Source of the DNA: Rallus limicola
Taxonomy: Eukaryota; Chordata; Aves; Gruiformes; Rallidae
Length of the DNA stretch: 64,000 nucleotides
Reading direction: 5' to 3'
Assembly (NCBI GenBank): GCA_022605955.1
Contig: JAKCOZ010000005.1
Location: forward strand, 1,922,001 to 1,986,000
Shown here piece by piece: positions 15,128-27,645 of the stretch. Every line of letters begins with the position of its first letter. Position 1 is the stretch's first letter. A program made the translations under genes and the position numbers. The notes under the pieces were generated by a model. It saw nothing but the letters and a program-made list of their open reading frames with translations. It ran no database searches and had not been told where the DNA came from.

Positions 15128-18100
15128 CATTATAGATGACACTACTTCCTATACATGCATCCCATTATTTTGCCTGAATGCAATTTTACTAGAAATGTGA
15201 TGAAGAGAGGTGAAATGTCTGGTTTCTACCTTATCGGTGCACTGTGGAGCTATGCTGGTGCTGGAATGATGTAATGCTGTAATTATCTTATGGAGTGAGG
15301 TAGCGCATGGCCTACAATAACTTTAATAATTATGTAAGACGACAATAGAGATAGATATTTCTGGTATTTTTAAGTGCCTTTTTTACCTATTCTACCCAAT
15401 ACATGGACATATCAATTCAACAAGCACGTAATGAGGTCAGGTTGTGTAAAATAGTAAAGCGATTTAAAGGACAGACCTTGAAAAGGTTCAGTTATCCCCT
15501 TGTATTTATTTTCTTGATTAGCTTATGAATGATTTCATGACATAAAACGTGTCAGGTTTTTTTTCTCTTGTGTTGGTAAGCAGCTAGAAAACTGACACCT
15601 TGCCTTTGTCTTTGATACGTGGCACTTGGCATTGGATGAAGGCTCTTTGCTTCTAAAAATAGTTGGTGTTATGGGTAGTAAAATGGATTTTATTTTTCCC
15701 CCCATTTTCTTAAGATTTTGCTCTGTACCAGGAAATAGTTTTAAAAAGGGACCATGGTTCTTACACTTGGGATTTTGTGGGTAGTGTAAGATCACTTAAT
15801 TAAAATGGTACGCCTGTCTTTTTTTTTCTTCCTTCTGGTAAGTTTCCAGGGAAGGCTATTAAGAAACATAACATAATTCTTGGTTCCAATGAACTCTTCA
15901 ACATGCAGAGCAGGGAGGTGTTCTCACAATTCACAGCGAAGTGCGTGCTTCATCCCTGCTGTACAGTGACCCTGCTGTTTTATTTAGGGGTTGTTTTGCT
16001 GATGCGGATTTTGGGCTTCTTCAGTTGAAGGGAAGTACTCTAACGCTATTACTTATTACACGTAATAGTGAAATATTTAAGGCATGGAAATCCAGCTTCA
16101 ATGAAATAGCTGCTCTCTTCAGTTGCATTATGGAAATAAGAATGTGTGGTAGCGGGGGTTGCTTGTTTGTTTCCTTTCCCTTTTTTGTTCTTCCCTGTAG
16201 GCATGTGGACTAACCAGAAACCTTAGTTTTGTTTTTTAGGTCATGGTATTTCAAATAATGTTTACAGCTTCTGGTTTCTGTCCCTAAACTGTATCCCTTT
16301 CCAAGTAGAACTCTAGTGGGGTTTTTCTTTCAACTGTAACTCTCAATTACCATTTTCTGATGCATCAACAACCTAGTTTGTGTCTGTTTTCTGGTTCTCA
16401 TGTAGATAAAATTTTCATTCATGTCAATAGAAATGTTTGAGAGCGCAGTCAGGTATGTAGGCATGTAAGGTATGTAGGACCAGATGTTTCAAGGTGCCAA
16501 GAAGTTTGAGCTGCTTTTTCTTAATGTCTTAAGTATACTGTGTCTTACTCTGCAAACTCTTCATGTCAGAAGAATGTAGAATATGTACATGGTATTTGCA
16601 GAATTTGTGAGCTGCCTGAGAATAGTTAAATTCAGAGGTATTAAAACTTAAGGTTATGGTATGTAACATGCAAGTCTCAGAATGTTGTTAAGTCTTTGTC
16701 ATACAAGATAAAAATTTTGTTTTCTTTTTCCTAAAGAGTCTCTTAGAGTGTTCAGACACAGGGCATTTTCCCTCCTTTTGTTCTGATTTGACAGTAATTT
16801 GCGTTACAATGTAGTTATGTCTGTCTAGTGTTGTACTTTGACATGAATGAATATTGCCACTCATCGCTCTGGAATTTAATCTATTGTAGTAACATCACTA
16901 ATTTGGATTTAGATTCTCAGATTGTTTCCAAAGAACAGTAAGAAGATGACAGTATGTGGTACCACAAAAGCAAATGCATTCTGGGGCATGTTAGGCTGAA
17001 CTTGATGTTTCAGTACAGTTATTTCTAAATCATCCTTGGATGAATTAAGTTGATATTAAGTAGGAAATAAGTAGTTGAGGAGGAAGATTGAGTGAAATTT
17101 AGTTTTGGAGAGTTACATTTAGAGACACAGAAGCTGTATCACGTTCTACAGCGTGTTACCTCATGGCTGTGAAAATACACGAGTAAAAAGGCAACCACCT
17201 TCTTCCCACATCCCTACCGTTACTACACGAAGTGAAGACAGTAATGGATGTAGCCAAAATCTTGTCTTCAGAGTAAAGATTTATTTGCTGGATATAATAT
17301 TATAATATTATAAGCAATATACTTCCATGCATAGGAGATATTTTCTATAAATCTGTAAACAGTTAAAACTGGGAGGCAGTAACTGTCTTGTTTAGGTAGA
17401 TTCAGAAATTCCAGCCTGTTCTTGCTTTGCAGGTTTGCTGGAATTCTTTGGGAAGGTTGAGGTAGTCCTTCACTGTTGAAAAACAAAGATTGTTTTTGCT
17501 TGTATGTACTGCAAATAGCACCCTGAAAGCTGCAAATGAGGTACGGGCTTTAAATTGGAAGGTACCTTTTTCTCTCTTTTGAAAATATTAAATGTTAATA
17601 AAATGCAATTTTACAAAAAGAGGATTACCTGAGAAGGTCTTAGGAGAAATCTGCTTCTGAGCTAAGATCTGAATCCTGATCTCTCAAATCCCAGTGCAGT
17701 AAGGGTAGAACTACTAACTGCTTTTATCTGTTAATGATGTGTAAAAACAAGTTTAGCCACTTTACCTTTTCTTGAGGAAGAAGCCTATTTCTCTGTAAAG
17801 ACACATAAATCCTGATCCAGCACCTGAAATAACTGAAATGTCATCACTCCGTGAATTCAAATTGGTTCGACTTGATATTACAAAACTAGTGAATTTAACC
17901 TCGTAGCAGAATCACTCTGTGAGTCTGTGATGACTTATTCAGCAAAAATCAGTCACTCTGAAGCCTTACTCTTCTCTGTACTACTTGCAGATGTATTTTT
18001 TTTAAAGTATTGTACAGTGTCTATTAAGTTACATTTTAGAAAAAAGCATTGTTTCTTGGCCACTTTATTAGAATTAAATAGGGTCAGCAGACGTTCAGAG

Positions 18101-18365
18101 TAATGATTCATAATCTTGATTAGTTCCAATAGATGCTATTTGTACTAAAATAGAAATTAATCTGAAATTAAGTCCTTGGAAGCAAATAATAAATAAGCAA
18201 ATAACTGGCTTTCTCCAGTTACTGTTCTCTAAGAGGAGCTGTTTCCTATTTGGAAGTTTTGACTTTCTGTAATCAGATAAAGTCCCAGAGAAGGTGAATC
18301 TGTCAGTCAGAGCCAAGCAACTTCCAAAGAACAGGTCTGGAACTTTTTCCCCTTCTGTGGAGGTT

Positions 18366-19036
18366 ACAGAATCACAGAATCTTAGGGGTTGGAAGGGACC
18401 TCAAGAGATCATCGGGTCCAAACCCCCTGCCAAAGCAGGCTCCCTATCTCATATTACATAGATAGGCATCCAGACGAGACTTGAATATCTCCAGAGAAGG
18501 AGATTCCACCACCTCCCTGGGCAGCCTATTCCACTGCTCCGTCACCCTGCTAGGAACTTCCTATGCTCCAGCTTACAGCCATTGCCCTTAGAACTGTCTC
18601 CACAGACCACTGAAAATGGGCTGGCCATTTCCCCCTGCATCCCAAGTCTAAGATATTTATAAACACTAATTAGGTCCCCCCTAAGTCTTCTTTTCTCCAG
18701 GCTGAACAGCCCCAGCTCACTCAGCCTTTCCTCATAGGGGAGATGTTCCAGGCCCCTAATCATCTTCGTTGCCCTTCTCTGGACTCTCTCCAGAAGGTCC
18801 TTGCCTTTTTTTATACCAGGGAGCCCAGAACTGGACACAATATTCCAGGTGGGGCCTGACCAACACAGAGTAGAGGGGGAGGATCACTTCCTTCGATCTG
18901 CTGGACACACTCTTCCTGATGCACCCCAGGATCCCATTGGCTCTCTTAGCCACCAGTGCACACTGCTGGCTCATAGCCAACCTGTCATCAACCAGGACCC
19001 CCAGGTCCTTCTCCACTGAGCTCTTCTCCAGCAGGT
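18366..19036 (-). mobile_element. CR1 LINE fragment with ORF2 C-terminal remnant, antisense
   Basis: The 3' end lies at the left (cagaatcacagaatc beside ggttggaagggacc). Reading the minus strand, 19016-18756 gives [20 protein letters not shown], then [20 protein letters not shown] and [15 protein letters not shown]. After a frame change, 18838-18542 gives [20 protein letters not shown] and [16 protein letters not shown]. These are the C-terminal part of the CR1 ORF2 (reverse transcriptase) protein. The copy is about 670 bp, 5'-truncated and frameshifted, so it cannot make a functional enzyme. It is the best preserved CR1 in the window. Confidence 0.95.
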
Positions 19037-22000
19037 ATAAACAACAGGTTTTTCATGAGCATGCAGAATTCATGTGCAGGAATGACAGACCCAGTATGTG
19101 GCTGTGCAGACAAATTATTCTACTCTATGTAACTACTTAGTAAAGCAATTAGGATGCTTGAAAAAGAGCAGGTAATGCATTTTACAGTTGCACAAACTGA
19201 AAAGCAAATAAAGTACATTTTATGACATTAAAGCTTGAATTCTTTCATGCAGTGTGGCATGCTACACAAGAAGGTAGAAATAATTTATAACTTTGGGTTT
19301 GATTGCAGTAATGCCAGATGTAGATTTGAGAGGAAGATCCCAGGAGTTCTCGAGGAAATCCTTGCAGTGTTGATATCTAGTGCTGGTTTAATTGTACAGA
19401 ACAGTCAACATGTAAAACAAAACCAAAACAATCACACAAAAAACCCACCCCAAAACAACGGAATCTTCTTTTGCAAATAGATAAATGTATAATTAGCAAT
19501 TTATTTAAGAGGGTTTTTTTAAACATTGTGCCTTTTATATAGCTAGTAAATTAAAATAGAGCTGAAGCACTGAAAGCATGAAAAGGTACTGTGCTGCTTG
19601 TAATCCTTTTGATCAAATGTATATGCAGACAATATTTGTCATGTTGCACTTGGGGTTTCTTGCATTTTAAAAGGTAGCATTCAATTAAACCATTTTAATG
19701 TAATGCTCATCTGAATTTATCTTGAGTGTCCAGCTTTCAGTTTGGCTCTGCTCACCCATGTGCTTTGAAGCACTTCATTTATTTTTTTTTTATATTGCAG
19801 CATCTGAAGGGGAAAAAACCCCTTTAAATTCCTTGAATAGTGAAGGACTATTTAATAACTATCTTTTTAAGAGATTACAGAGTTTTCTGTAAATGGGAGA
19901 TGCCTATTTCTGAAGACATTGTCATTGCATGTATGGTTAAATAATTACCTAAAGAACAAATATGATTCTACATGAAGTTACTTCATCTTCACAGCTGCCA
20001 AGTTTCAGTCACATGATTGATAGAGACTTGCTTGGCATTGAAAGGAGTTAATACAGGATCTGAAGAAATTTTTGGAATTTCTTTCAGTCTCTAATCCTGC
20101 CAGAACTCCCTGTCCTCATCCCAGGCCTCATCAGCAATGTGAGAGATTGCCTGCTGGCAGATTCTCTTGCTTCAGTGTTGCCCTGGCCTGTGCTTCTGCT
20201 GACTGGAGAAAAGCCAGCTGAGCAGTGAGACATGCAAACGGGAGCTCTCCCAAGTGGTGCTTGTTCTCTGCTCTGGCTGTGTTGTTTGACCATGTCAAAT
20301 ACTAGTGGTAGTTTGAGGTCAGAAAGTGAACCTGCACAGGACTGTCCTCGTAGGTCACTGGCTGGTTCAGGAAGATGGCAGAGAACTAGTCCTTGCATTG
20401 CAAAGGTAAGAGGTGAGTAATACTGTAGATTCTCTGGCCCAGGTCTTTCTTACGGGAACATTTTGCTGATACTTAGCTGTGTGAGCGCTGTGTGGAGCCA
20501 TATGGGCAGTGGAAACCCTGGCAATAAAGCAGCAGCAGAGCAGTGCTGTTATGTACTTGGAAATGTTACCTGCACTGGCTTGATGTTAGTGAGAATGGAG
20601 GGCTCTGGTGGGGGCTTCAGTCCAGTGGAGCTACAAGATGAGAACCAGACAAAGCAGCTGTAACGTGCTGCTCAAGTGGTGTAGGAGGAATGCAGCTGAT
20701 AGCTCAGCTATATATAGTGATGGACTTAATTGCTATCTTCCAGATGGTTTTTGCTGCAGCCTTGCTCCCTGAAACAAAGTTTAGGGAGCCTAGTTTCTTC
20801 TGGTTTTGCTGTTACATTGGGCTGTTGACTGAGGCTTACGGTGAAAGGTTGTAGTTGTTTCATCCTTCCAATTACTTCAAAAAATAATAGCACTCTTCAT
20901 GTGTTTAAGAAAGAAGTTTTCATCTTTCCCACTGGGATAATGTGGTTTCACACAGAGTCTAATTCAGAGCTGATTTTGAAGATGCATGCTGTCCAGTAAT
21001 GAATATTGATGTTTGCTGATATAAATGAAACCTCTGAACCACTTAGTAGAAAACCAACAATATTGTTCTAAGAATGTCTTTGCTGCCTAAAGCTATTTTT
21101 AAGGCAGAAAGAGTGAAGATTTGTTTCTTAAAACATTCCTAGTGCTGTTTAGCCACTAGATCTTTGTATTGCCATCACCTGTGTCTACTCTGGGCTTTTT
21201 CAGAGCTGGCTGTTTGGGCACTGTTAATGTGTTTGCTGTGGGACATCAAGACAATGGAAATGTTTCTTCTGCGGCTGGGTTGTTTTCAGTGCCAGTCCTC
21301 ACAGTAGTCTGATTGCTTTTAATTTTAATATTTTGATTTTCAAACTTTTTCTTGCTGATAGTGCAGTGTGTTGATTCAAGAAATCAAAAAGACTATGTGA
21401 TTATATTAGTTTTCTTAAGTTTGATTTATGTTTGGTTCACATATGTAGACAGTAAACTCTCTAATTTATGCCAATAATGTAAATTGGTATTAACCTGTTG
21501 CTGTAGGCTATATTGTGACTTGACATGCTTTGATTTCATAGTGGTGGGATTGTGGGTTGTGGAGGAGACACTCGATGAAAATAATTGCTTTCTTTTAACA
21601 GAATTAGTTGATTGGTTTATGGTTAGCAAAGAGAACTCTGGCATTACACAAGCTAAAATAGTTAATTTTCAAAACTGTTTGAGATTGCTTATGTATTGAA
21701 TGAAATACTGGAAATAAAACTGAAAAGTTTTAGGGATTGGAATTCAGTATACTGTTCAAGTATCCTAATGTTAGTTTTTGTGTGATAGTATGAAGGTTGT
21801 CCAATAGTGTCATTCTACTGTATTTTCCATTCTGTAGATGCCACAGAGAACACTTGAAATGAGTTCTACAGCAATATTTTTGTGATTGTTTGGAAATGTC
21901 ATAGGAGTTTTCCTGCTTGTCTGACTGGAACCACTGAGTGTTTCTGTGTCTCTCTAAGGATGAGTTGGCTCAAGGTTATTCCTTTGAGCAAGTTTGAAGT

Positions 22001-23854
22001 TCTCAACAGCTGATATATCTATACATTTTCCCCTCCCCCTTATTTTATGTTAAAGAGTTTTTTGTCGAATTGAAAAGACATTTGGGGATAATTCATGAAC
22101 TCTGTGCATAATCTATAAAGAGAATCTTCCATGTCTGTTTTACAGTTCCAATCCTTAAAATACTAATCCAGAATTTTTTGTAGGCTATGAATCATAGTGG
22201 CTCTCTCACTGCACAGTGAGGTAACTGTATGATCGAATGTTTTACTAAAGCTTTATCCGCTTTATAGCTTTGGCCTCTGGACCATTTAATATGAGGTATG
22301 AAAGAGTGTGATTAATACCTGGTAACTCATAATATGTATTGATTAATGGGATTGTTTTGGGTTTTTTTAACAGTAGTCTTTGACACTGAAAATAACCCCC
22401 TTCTGTAATCTTAGATGTTTATTTAATGGCAGTGGCAGCTAGAATGTATTTGAGTTCTCTTCTCTGTCTGATAGGGATCACTCCTCCTTGCTTATGGTGC
22501 ATGCAGGTACAGTGTGCTTCCTGCACAGGTGTGCTCCAGGGCCAGACTTTGTGCCCATGGGTCTGAGGGCTGCACCACAGGCAGGAGTGTAGAAAGGCTC
22601 AGGAAGAGGCTGTGATGAAGTTCTACCAAGAATGGCTCCCAATGCCCCAGGGTAAGAGCTGACCCCTGGTTAATGGGCATTTTATTAGTTTTAATTGCGT
22701 AGTGTAAATTCAACGGTATAAATTTGTGTGTGACTTAGAGTTCTGTGAACTAACACTAGTGTTATGCCTTTCATATGTGTCAGTATTTCAGTGCTGTAGG
22801 TACTGAGCCTCTTTGGAGGGAAAGTAACCATTAGCTGTGAAACTCAAAGCTCTGAAGAGTTGGTCTGACAGACTCTGTTAATTTAGACTTGCTGTAGGCA
22901 AAACGGTCTTGTATTACAGGTCTTTTCTCAAGCAAAAGCTTGATGTTATGTGCCTTCCAGGAGAACTCTAGTCCACTTTATACTTAAGATTTGATAGGAA
23001 AAAATGTTTTAGGAATGCATTTAAATTTGCTGGAGATGCATCATATTTTATCCAACATAGTGAGCTAAATGAGAGAAGGAGAAACTCCTTTAAACCAGTC
23101 AAGAATCATACAAACCAAAGGAAGTAATTTTTTAAAATTTATGGCTTAAACTGTATATGAATAGAGTATGATATGTTTCAGAGTAAACCACAAGATAGGC
23201 TGGAACAGTTTGTTAATAATGAAAGAACCTTTATTAATATATATGCCAGTAAACTTGAACAGCCAACCCACAAGAATAGGTGTGTGCTGTGAGAATTGTG
23301 GTTTCTTCATATTAAGTGGTACTTCAGCAAATGTGATGCTAATGTCCTTGTTTATTCCTTTGCTTGGTGCCTGAAGGGGGTGACATTTGTAGGATTACAG
23401 TTAGTACCTCAACAGCATTGTGGAGCAGTGGAGGACATGGGTAGGGCCCAAGAGGGACTGAGACACTCATGCATGTTTTGGAATGTCCTTAACCTACAGG
23501 AAAGGCTTTGGTTGGAATCTGTCCTGTTAGATAAAAGACACATAACCACAGGAACCCAGGCTGTGTACATTGTCTTCTTTCATGTAATACTTAGTAGAAG
23601 AATGTAAATGAACTTCATATTTAATTATTTGGTGAAAAGTTAATGGTGTTATTAAAGGTTGAAAAAAGAAAACAGGTTTTAATTACAATGTGAGTTTTAC
23701 TTCCTAAATGACATGGTGTTCTTACAGAATGCTGTTAGCAAGATCTGTTCTGCATAACATTCTTGGTTCTGTGTTTTGGTTGCATTGTTTTGGCATTGTG
23801 GTAGAAATAAGATCTCTTCCTGACCTTGTGATTTTAGGACAGTTTGGTTTGGGT

Positions 23855-24278
23855 GAGACCTCAGGAGGTCTCTAGTGTAACCTGCTTAAAGCAGGGTCAG
23901 TGGTGCGGTCAGACCAGGTTGCTCAGGTCTTCCTCTTGTGTTGAACACCTGCAAGCATGGAGACTACAGCCTCTTTAGGCAGTCTGTTGCAGTGCTTTAC
24001 TGACATTGTGATATATCTTTGGTACCCTCAAGGTAAAAAAGCTTTTCCTACATGTAGTCTGAAACTCTTGTTTAAATTTATGCCTTCTGTCTCTTGTCCT
24101 GTCATGCACCACTATGAAGAGCTTTCTTGATGACCTGCTGGCAGGAGTTGGTTGCTGGTAGGTCACCCTGAAGCCGTCATTTCTCCAGGCTGAAGAAGGC
24201 CAGCTCCCCTAGCCTCTCCTGATAGATAAGGTGCTCCTGGCCCCTCTGCTGGACTTGCTTCTGTTTGTTGATGTCTTT
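23855..24278 (-). mobile_element. CR1 LINE fragment, antisense
   Basis: The reverse-complement CR1 3' region is recognisable from the left end (gagacctcaggaggtctcta, aaagcagggtcag) through ctccaggctgaagaaggcc to cccctctgctggact. It is diverged and 5'-truncated. A plus-strand CR1 3' end begins immediately to its right. Confidence 0.85.
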
Positions 24279-24330
24279 ATGATCTTTTAGGTCTTTTCCA
24301 ACCTTGATAATTCTGTGATTCTGTGATTCT
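24279..24330 (+). mobile_element. CR1 extreme 3' end, sense, abutting the antisense copy
   Basis: The sequence ggtcttttccaaccttgat followed by attctgtgattctgtgattc is the sense-strand CR1 end with its short terminal repeat. Only about 50 bases of body are present. The two copies therefore meet with their 5' sides together and both 3' ends facing outward. Confidence 0.8.
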
Positions 24331-25652
24331 TGTATGATGGGGTCCAAAAACCATGATGGATGCCAGCAATGATTCTTTAGTTCTGTTGTAGACACTTGTG
24401 ATTTTGTAAGAAAATAGTATTTGATTAAAATTTCATTTCCATGGCAGAAGCTGTAGATAAAGCATTTCCATTTTATGGAAAGGGGGAAAGGGCAATGTGT
24501 TTCCACACTGTCCAAGGGCATACACTGCAGCCCAGCAAGGGCTCAGTCTGTAGTATTGTCCTCTGATGACTGCTGTTTTGTATTATGCATTAAATTCAAT
24601 GAATAATAAATCCAAAGTACATGAAATCCATATTCAACAATCAAAATTCAATGAAGAGAAAATGTTTGAGGTTATGTGTCTTACACGACAGAGGAATAAA
24701 ACTTTTAAAATTATTTTATTCAGTTCTTGTAGCTGTTGTATTAAATTATTTTAGCTTTCTACACAGTCTGGTATGTTTTGCTACCTAGATGAAAGCTGGA
24801 TACTGGAAAACTTGAATTTGCATTCATATTTAGAACAGTGTGGATCATCTGTTACTGTGTTTGTCTCTGATGCAAAGTAAAATATGTTCTAACAAGACTG
24901 GTGTGAGGGTTTTCAGCCTCCATTGGTAAATATCTATGCTATGTATATGAACATCTCTTTTATTTTAGCCAGTCTTCTTATGGCTTAAGAACTGAGATAG
25001 ATAATATTTCTGTGTAAAGCTTCCCTTTAATACATTTTCCAAAATATTATACTTAGGTGACAATGCTTATCAGCTGGTTTCCTCGCTAGACTCTTTAAAT
25101 TGTGATTGACATTGGAATTTAAGGCTGTGCTGCTTATATCTAGTGTTTTAATCAAATTACTTACTAATATAACTTTCTTTTTTATTATAGAATGTCTTTA
25201 TTTAGTTGGTGTATCAGACTGGGAAGAAATACCACTCTACGTGGTGTTTTCTGGTGGCAGGATTGGTTTACAGCAGTGTTTCATATATAACACTTCTGCA
25301 ACTCTGCTGCTGTAATATGGCTATGTTAGGCCTGCATAGTTGGATGTGAAAGGCTATATGGCAAATGCTGCTTTATGTGTAGTACAGGATTGAGTGGTGA
25401 AAAAAAAAAGAATTTGTTGCTTTCCTGTCACACCAATGACCCCCAGTGGAAAAAGAAACAAACAAGACACCTCCATGCTTCCCAAATTCTTTGATTAAAA
25501 AACCCCTTGATTTCTATGTAGGAATTTGGCTTTGGAGTTTCTGCATCTGATAGGACTCTGGGGACCATTTGTCCCAAACCACTTAATCCTATAGAAGCTA
25601 GAGTTAATTTACATTATTGCAGAATTGTCTGTGCCAGCACTGGAGATGATAG

Positions 25653-25792
25653 GTGAGTGTGTGTATATATCCCAGGCATACACATACACGCGCACACACA
25701 CACACAGAGTCCTGTGTGTGGAGATATATATATACACACACACACACATGCATGCAAATACATGTATATATCACCAGTACATGTAATTAACT
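25653..25792. repeat. Compound GT/AT/CA microsatellite cluster
   Basis: Successive short tracts of GT, TA, AC with CG interruptions, TG, then TA and CA spread over about 140 bases, ending near catgcatgcaaatacatgta. Alternating purine-pyrimidine sequence dominates throughout. Confidence 0.85.
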
Positions 25793-26858
25793 ATTGGACC
25801 TACTCCTGCATCTGATTCAAACTTTCAAAAAGTGGCTGACATTTTCACTTTGTGTCTGTAAGAAATGTACAATTTATTGAGTCTGCTGTTCACATGGTGA
25901 CATTAGTGACATTTCATTGTTCCTAGAAATCAAGATTATTTTTATTAGGAAGCAAAGTTCCAAATTAATTTGGACAGATATTTTTCAAACTACCATGTTT
26001 TATTTTGGAGGTTTTTGGAGAATCATCTATCCTCAGATACTTCAGTGGGAAAGATAGGAAAGGTCTTAGGCAAGTCTCAAGCCTGAATTAAGATGATGTG
26101 ATACAGTAATGTGATCTTTTACCTTTGTAACTTTATTTTGCCGGTTTTGAATTGAATTTTCAAATTTGAAGGCAAGGACTGTGATTTTTCTAAAGTTACA
26201 AAAGTAAGGAACTAGAATAAAATTTCGTTTTTCAGGAATGTCCTCCCTTCTAAGGATTTCCTTGTCTTAAATTTTATGCTTTTTTTCCCTTGGTGTTCAT
26301 GGTGTGTCACAACATGAATCAAAAGGATTTATCAATCAGCAGATGACTTAAACATGTATTACTCATGGAAGTTTGTTGATACTGTGATGTGATAGTGTAT
26401 TAATCCATTAATCTGTTCTTTTAATAACTGAAAATACCTGTAGTGACTCTGTTGCATTTTAAATACTAGCTTACCATTTTTAAAAGGATGTTCATTAACA
26501 ACAAAACCTTCCCTTTGGATATTACTATTTGATAGTGTAAATTACTTTTGGTAGCTCATTAAGACCAAAAAAACCCCAGTGACTTGCAGTTCCCTTTTAA
26601 CTTCATCAGGTAGAAGGAAGGACACTCCGTGACAGTGAGTCAGCTCACTTACCGACCATTTCAATGTTAGTTTTAAACTTCCTGTTTGCAGGCTTTTACA
26701 AAGAAAAGTGACAATATGGCATAATCTGATGCCATGGCAGCTGTCCCCTTCGCTGTCTCTCTCTTACAGAGAGAGAACAGGCTCTTGTGTTGGCTGGTTA
26801 TAGTCACAGAGGTAGCTGCTCAAGACAGTTCCTGAATTGTGTTCTGAGTAAACAAACA

Positions 26859-26900
26859 CTTGTTCAGCCTGGAGAAGAGAAGGCTCTGGGAGGGGAGGGG
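26859..26900 (+). mobile_element. Short CR1 ORF2-end fragment
   Basis: The motif cttgttcagcctggagaaga plus gaaggctctggga is the same CR1 segment seen at 14757-14790. It breaks off at the GC-rich repeat that follows. Only about 40 bases are recognisable. Confidence 0.6.
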
Positions 26901-27645
26901 GCATTCCTCACACTCCTCCCTTTCCCCAGCGTGGGGTCCCACCTACAGCAGACAGTCCTCCATGAACTTCTCCAGTGTCAGTCCCTTCCCATGGGGCTTC
27001 AGCTCTTCACCAACTGCCCCGGCGTGGGTCACTGCTATGGGTGCAGCCATGGAACCATTGAGTGTCTGTCAATCTCTCAGTCCCAGACTGCTCCATTCTG
27101 GTCCCCCAGGGAGTCGCAGGCCCCCCTTCTCCTCCAGCAAACCTGCTACAGTGTGGGCACCTCTCTCTGTCTCCACTGGCTGCAGGTCCTGACAGGAGCT
27201 TGCTACAACGCAGGTCACAGTGCCCTTCATGTGTCTCCACCTGCTCCAGTGTGGGGCCTCTCCATGGGCTGTAGGTAGCATCTTTGCACCCCAGCATCTT
27301 CCATGTGTTGCAGGGGAATTTTTCTCTCTGGTGCCTGGAGAGCCATTTCCCCCACCTTCTTCACTGACCTTGGTTTCTGCAGAGTTTCTTGCATCTTCTC
27401 ACTCCTTTCTCCGGTGGCAAAAAGCAGCTGCTTGCATGTTTTGTTTTTTTTTTTTTTTTTTTTTCCTAAATGTGACTCACAGAGGCACTGTGACTGTTGC
27501 TGATAGGCTTGGCCTTGGTCAGTGGTGGGTCCATCCTTGAGCCTGGCTGGGGGTTACTCTGTTGGGCCTAGGGGAAGCTTCTAGCAGATCCTTGGAGAAG
27601 CCACCCCTGCAGCCCCTAACCCTACCACACAAAAACACAACTCTC
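26901..27645 (+). repeat. GC-rich avian interspersed repeat, with degenerate internal units and a T21 run
   Basis: The first part has degenerate repeated units of very roughly 60 bp built on ctgctccagtgtgggg and catgggctgtagg. The second part runs from ttcactgaccttggtttctg through a 21-base T run at 27444-27464 to gggaagcttctagcagatcc and gccacccctgcagcccc. From general knowledge this arrangement recurs in bird genomes, but I cannot name the family or say whether it is an LTR. Several overlapping open frames (up to 163 codons, both strands) come from its GC richness and are not taken as genes. Its base composition stands out sharply from the surrounding intron. Confidence 0.6.

Noticed and set aside
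26787..27278. 163-codon open frame on the plus strand
   Set aside because: It lies in a GC-rich repeat with overlapping open frames on both strands; composition explains it.
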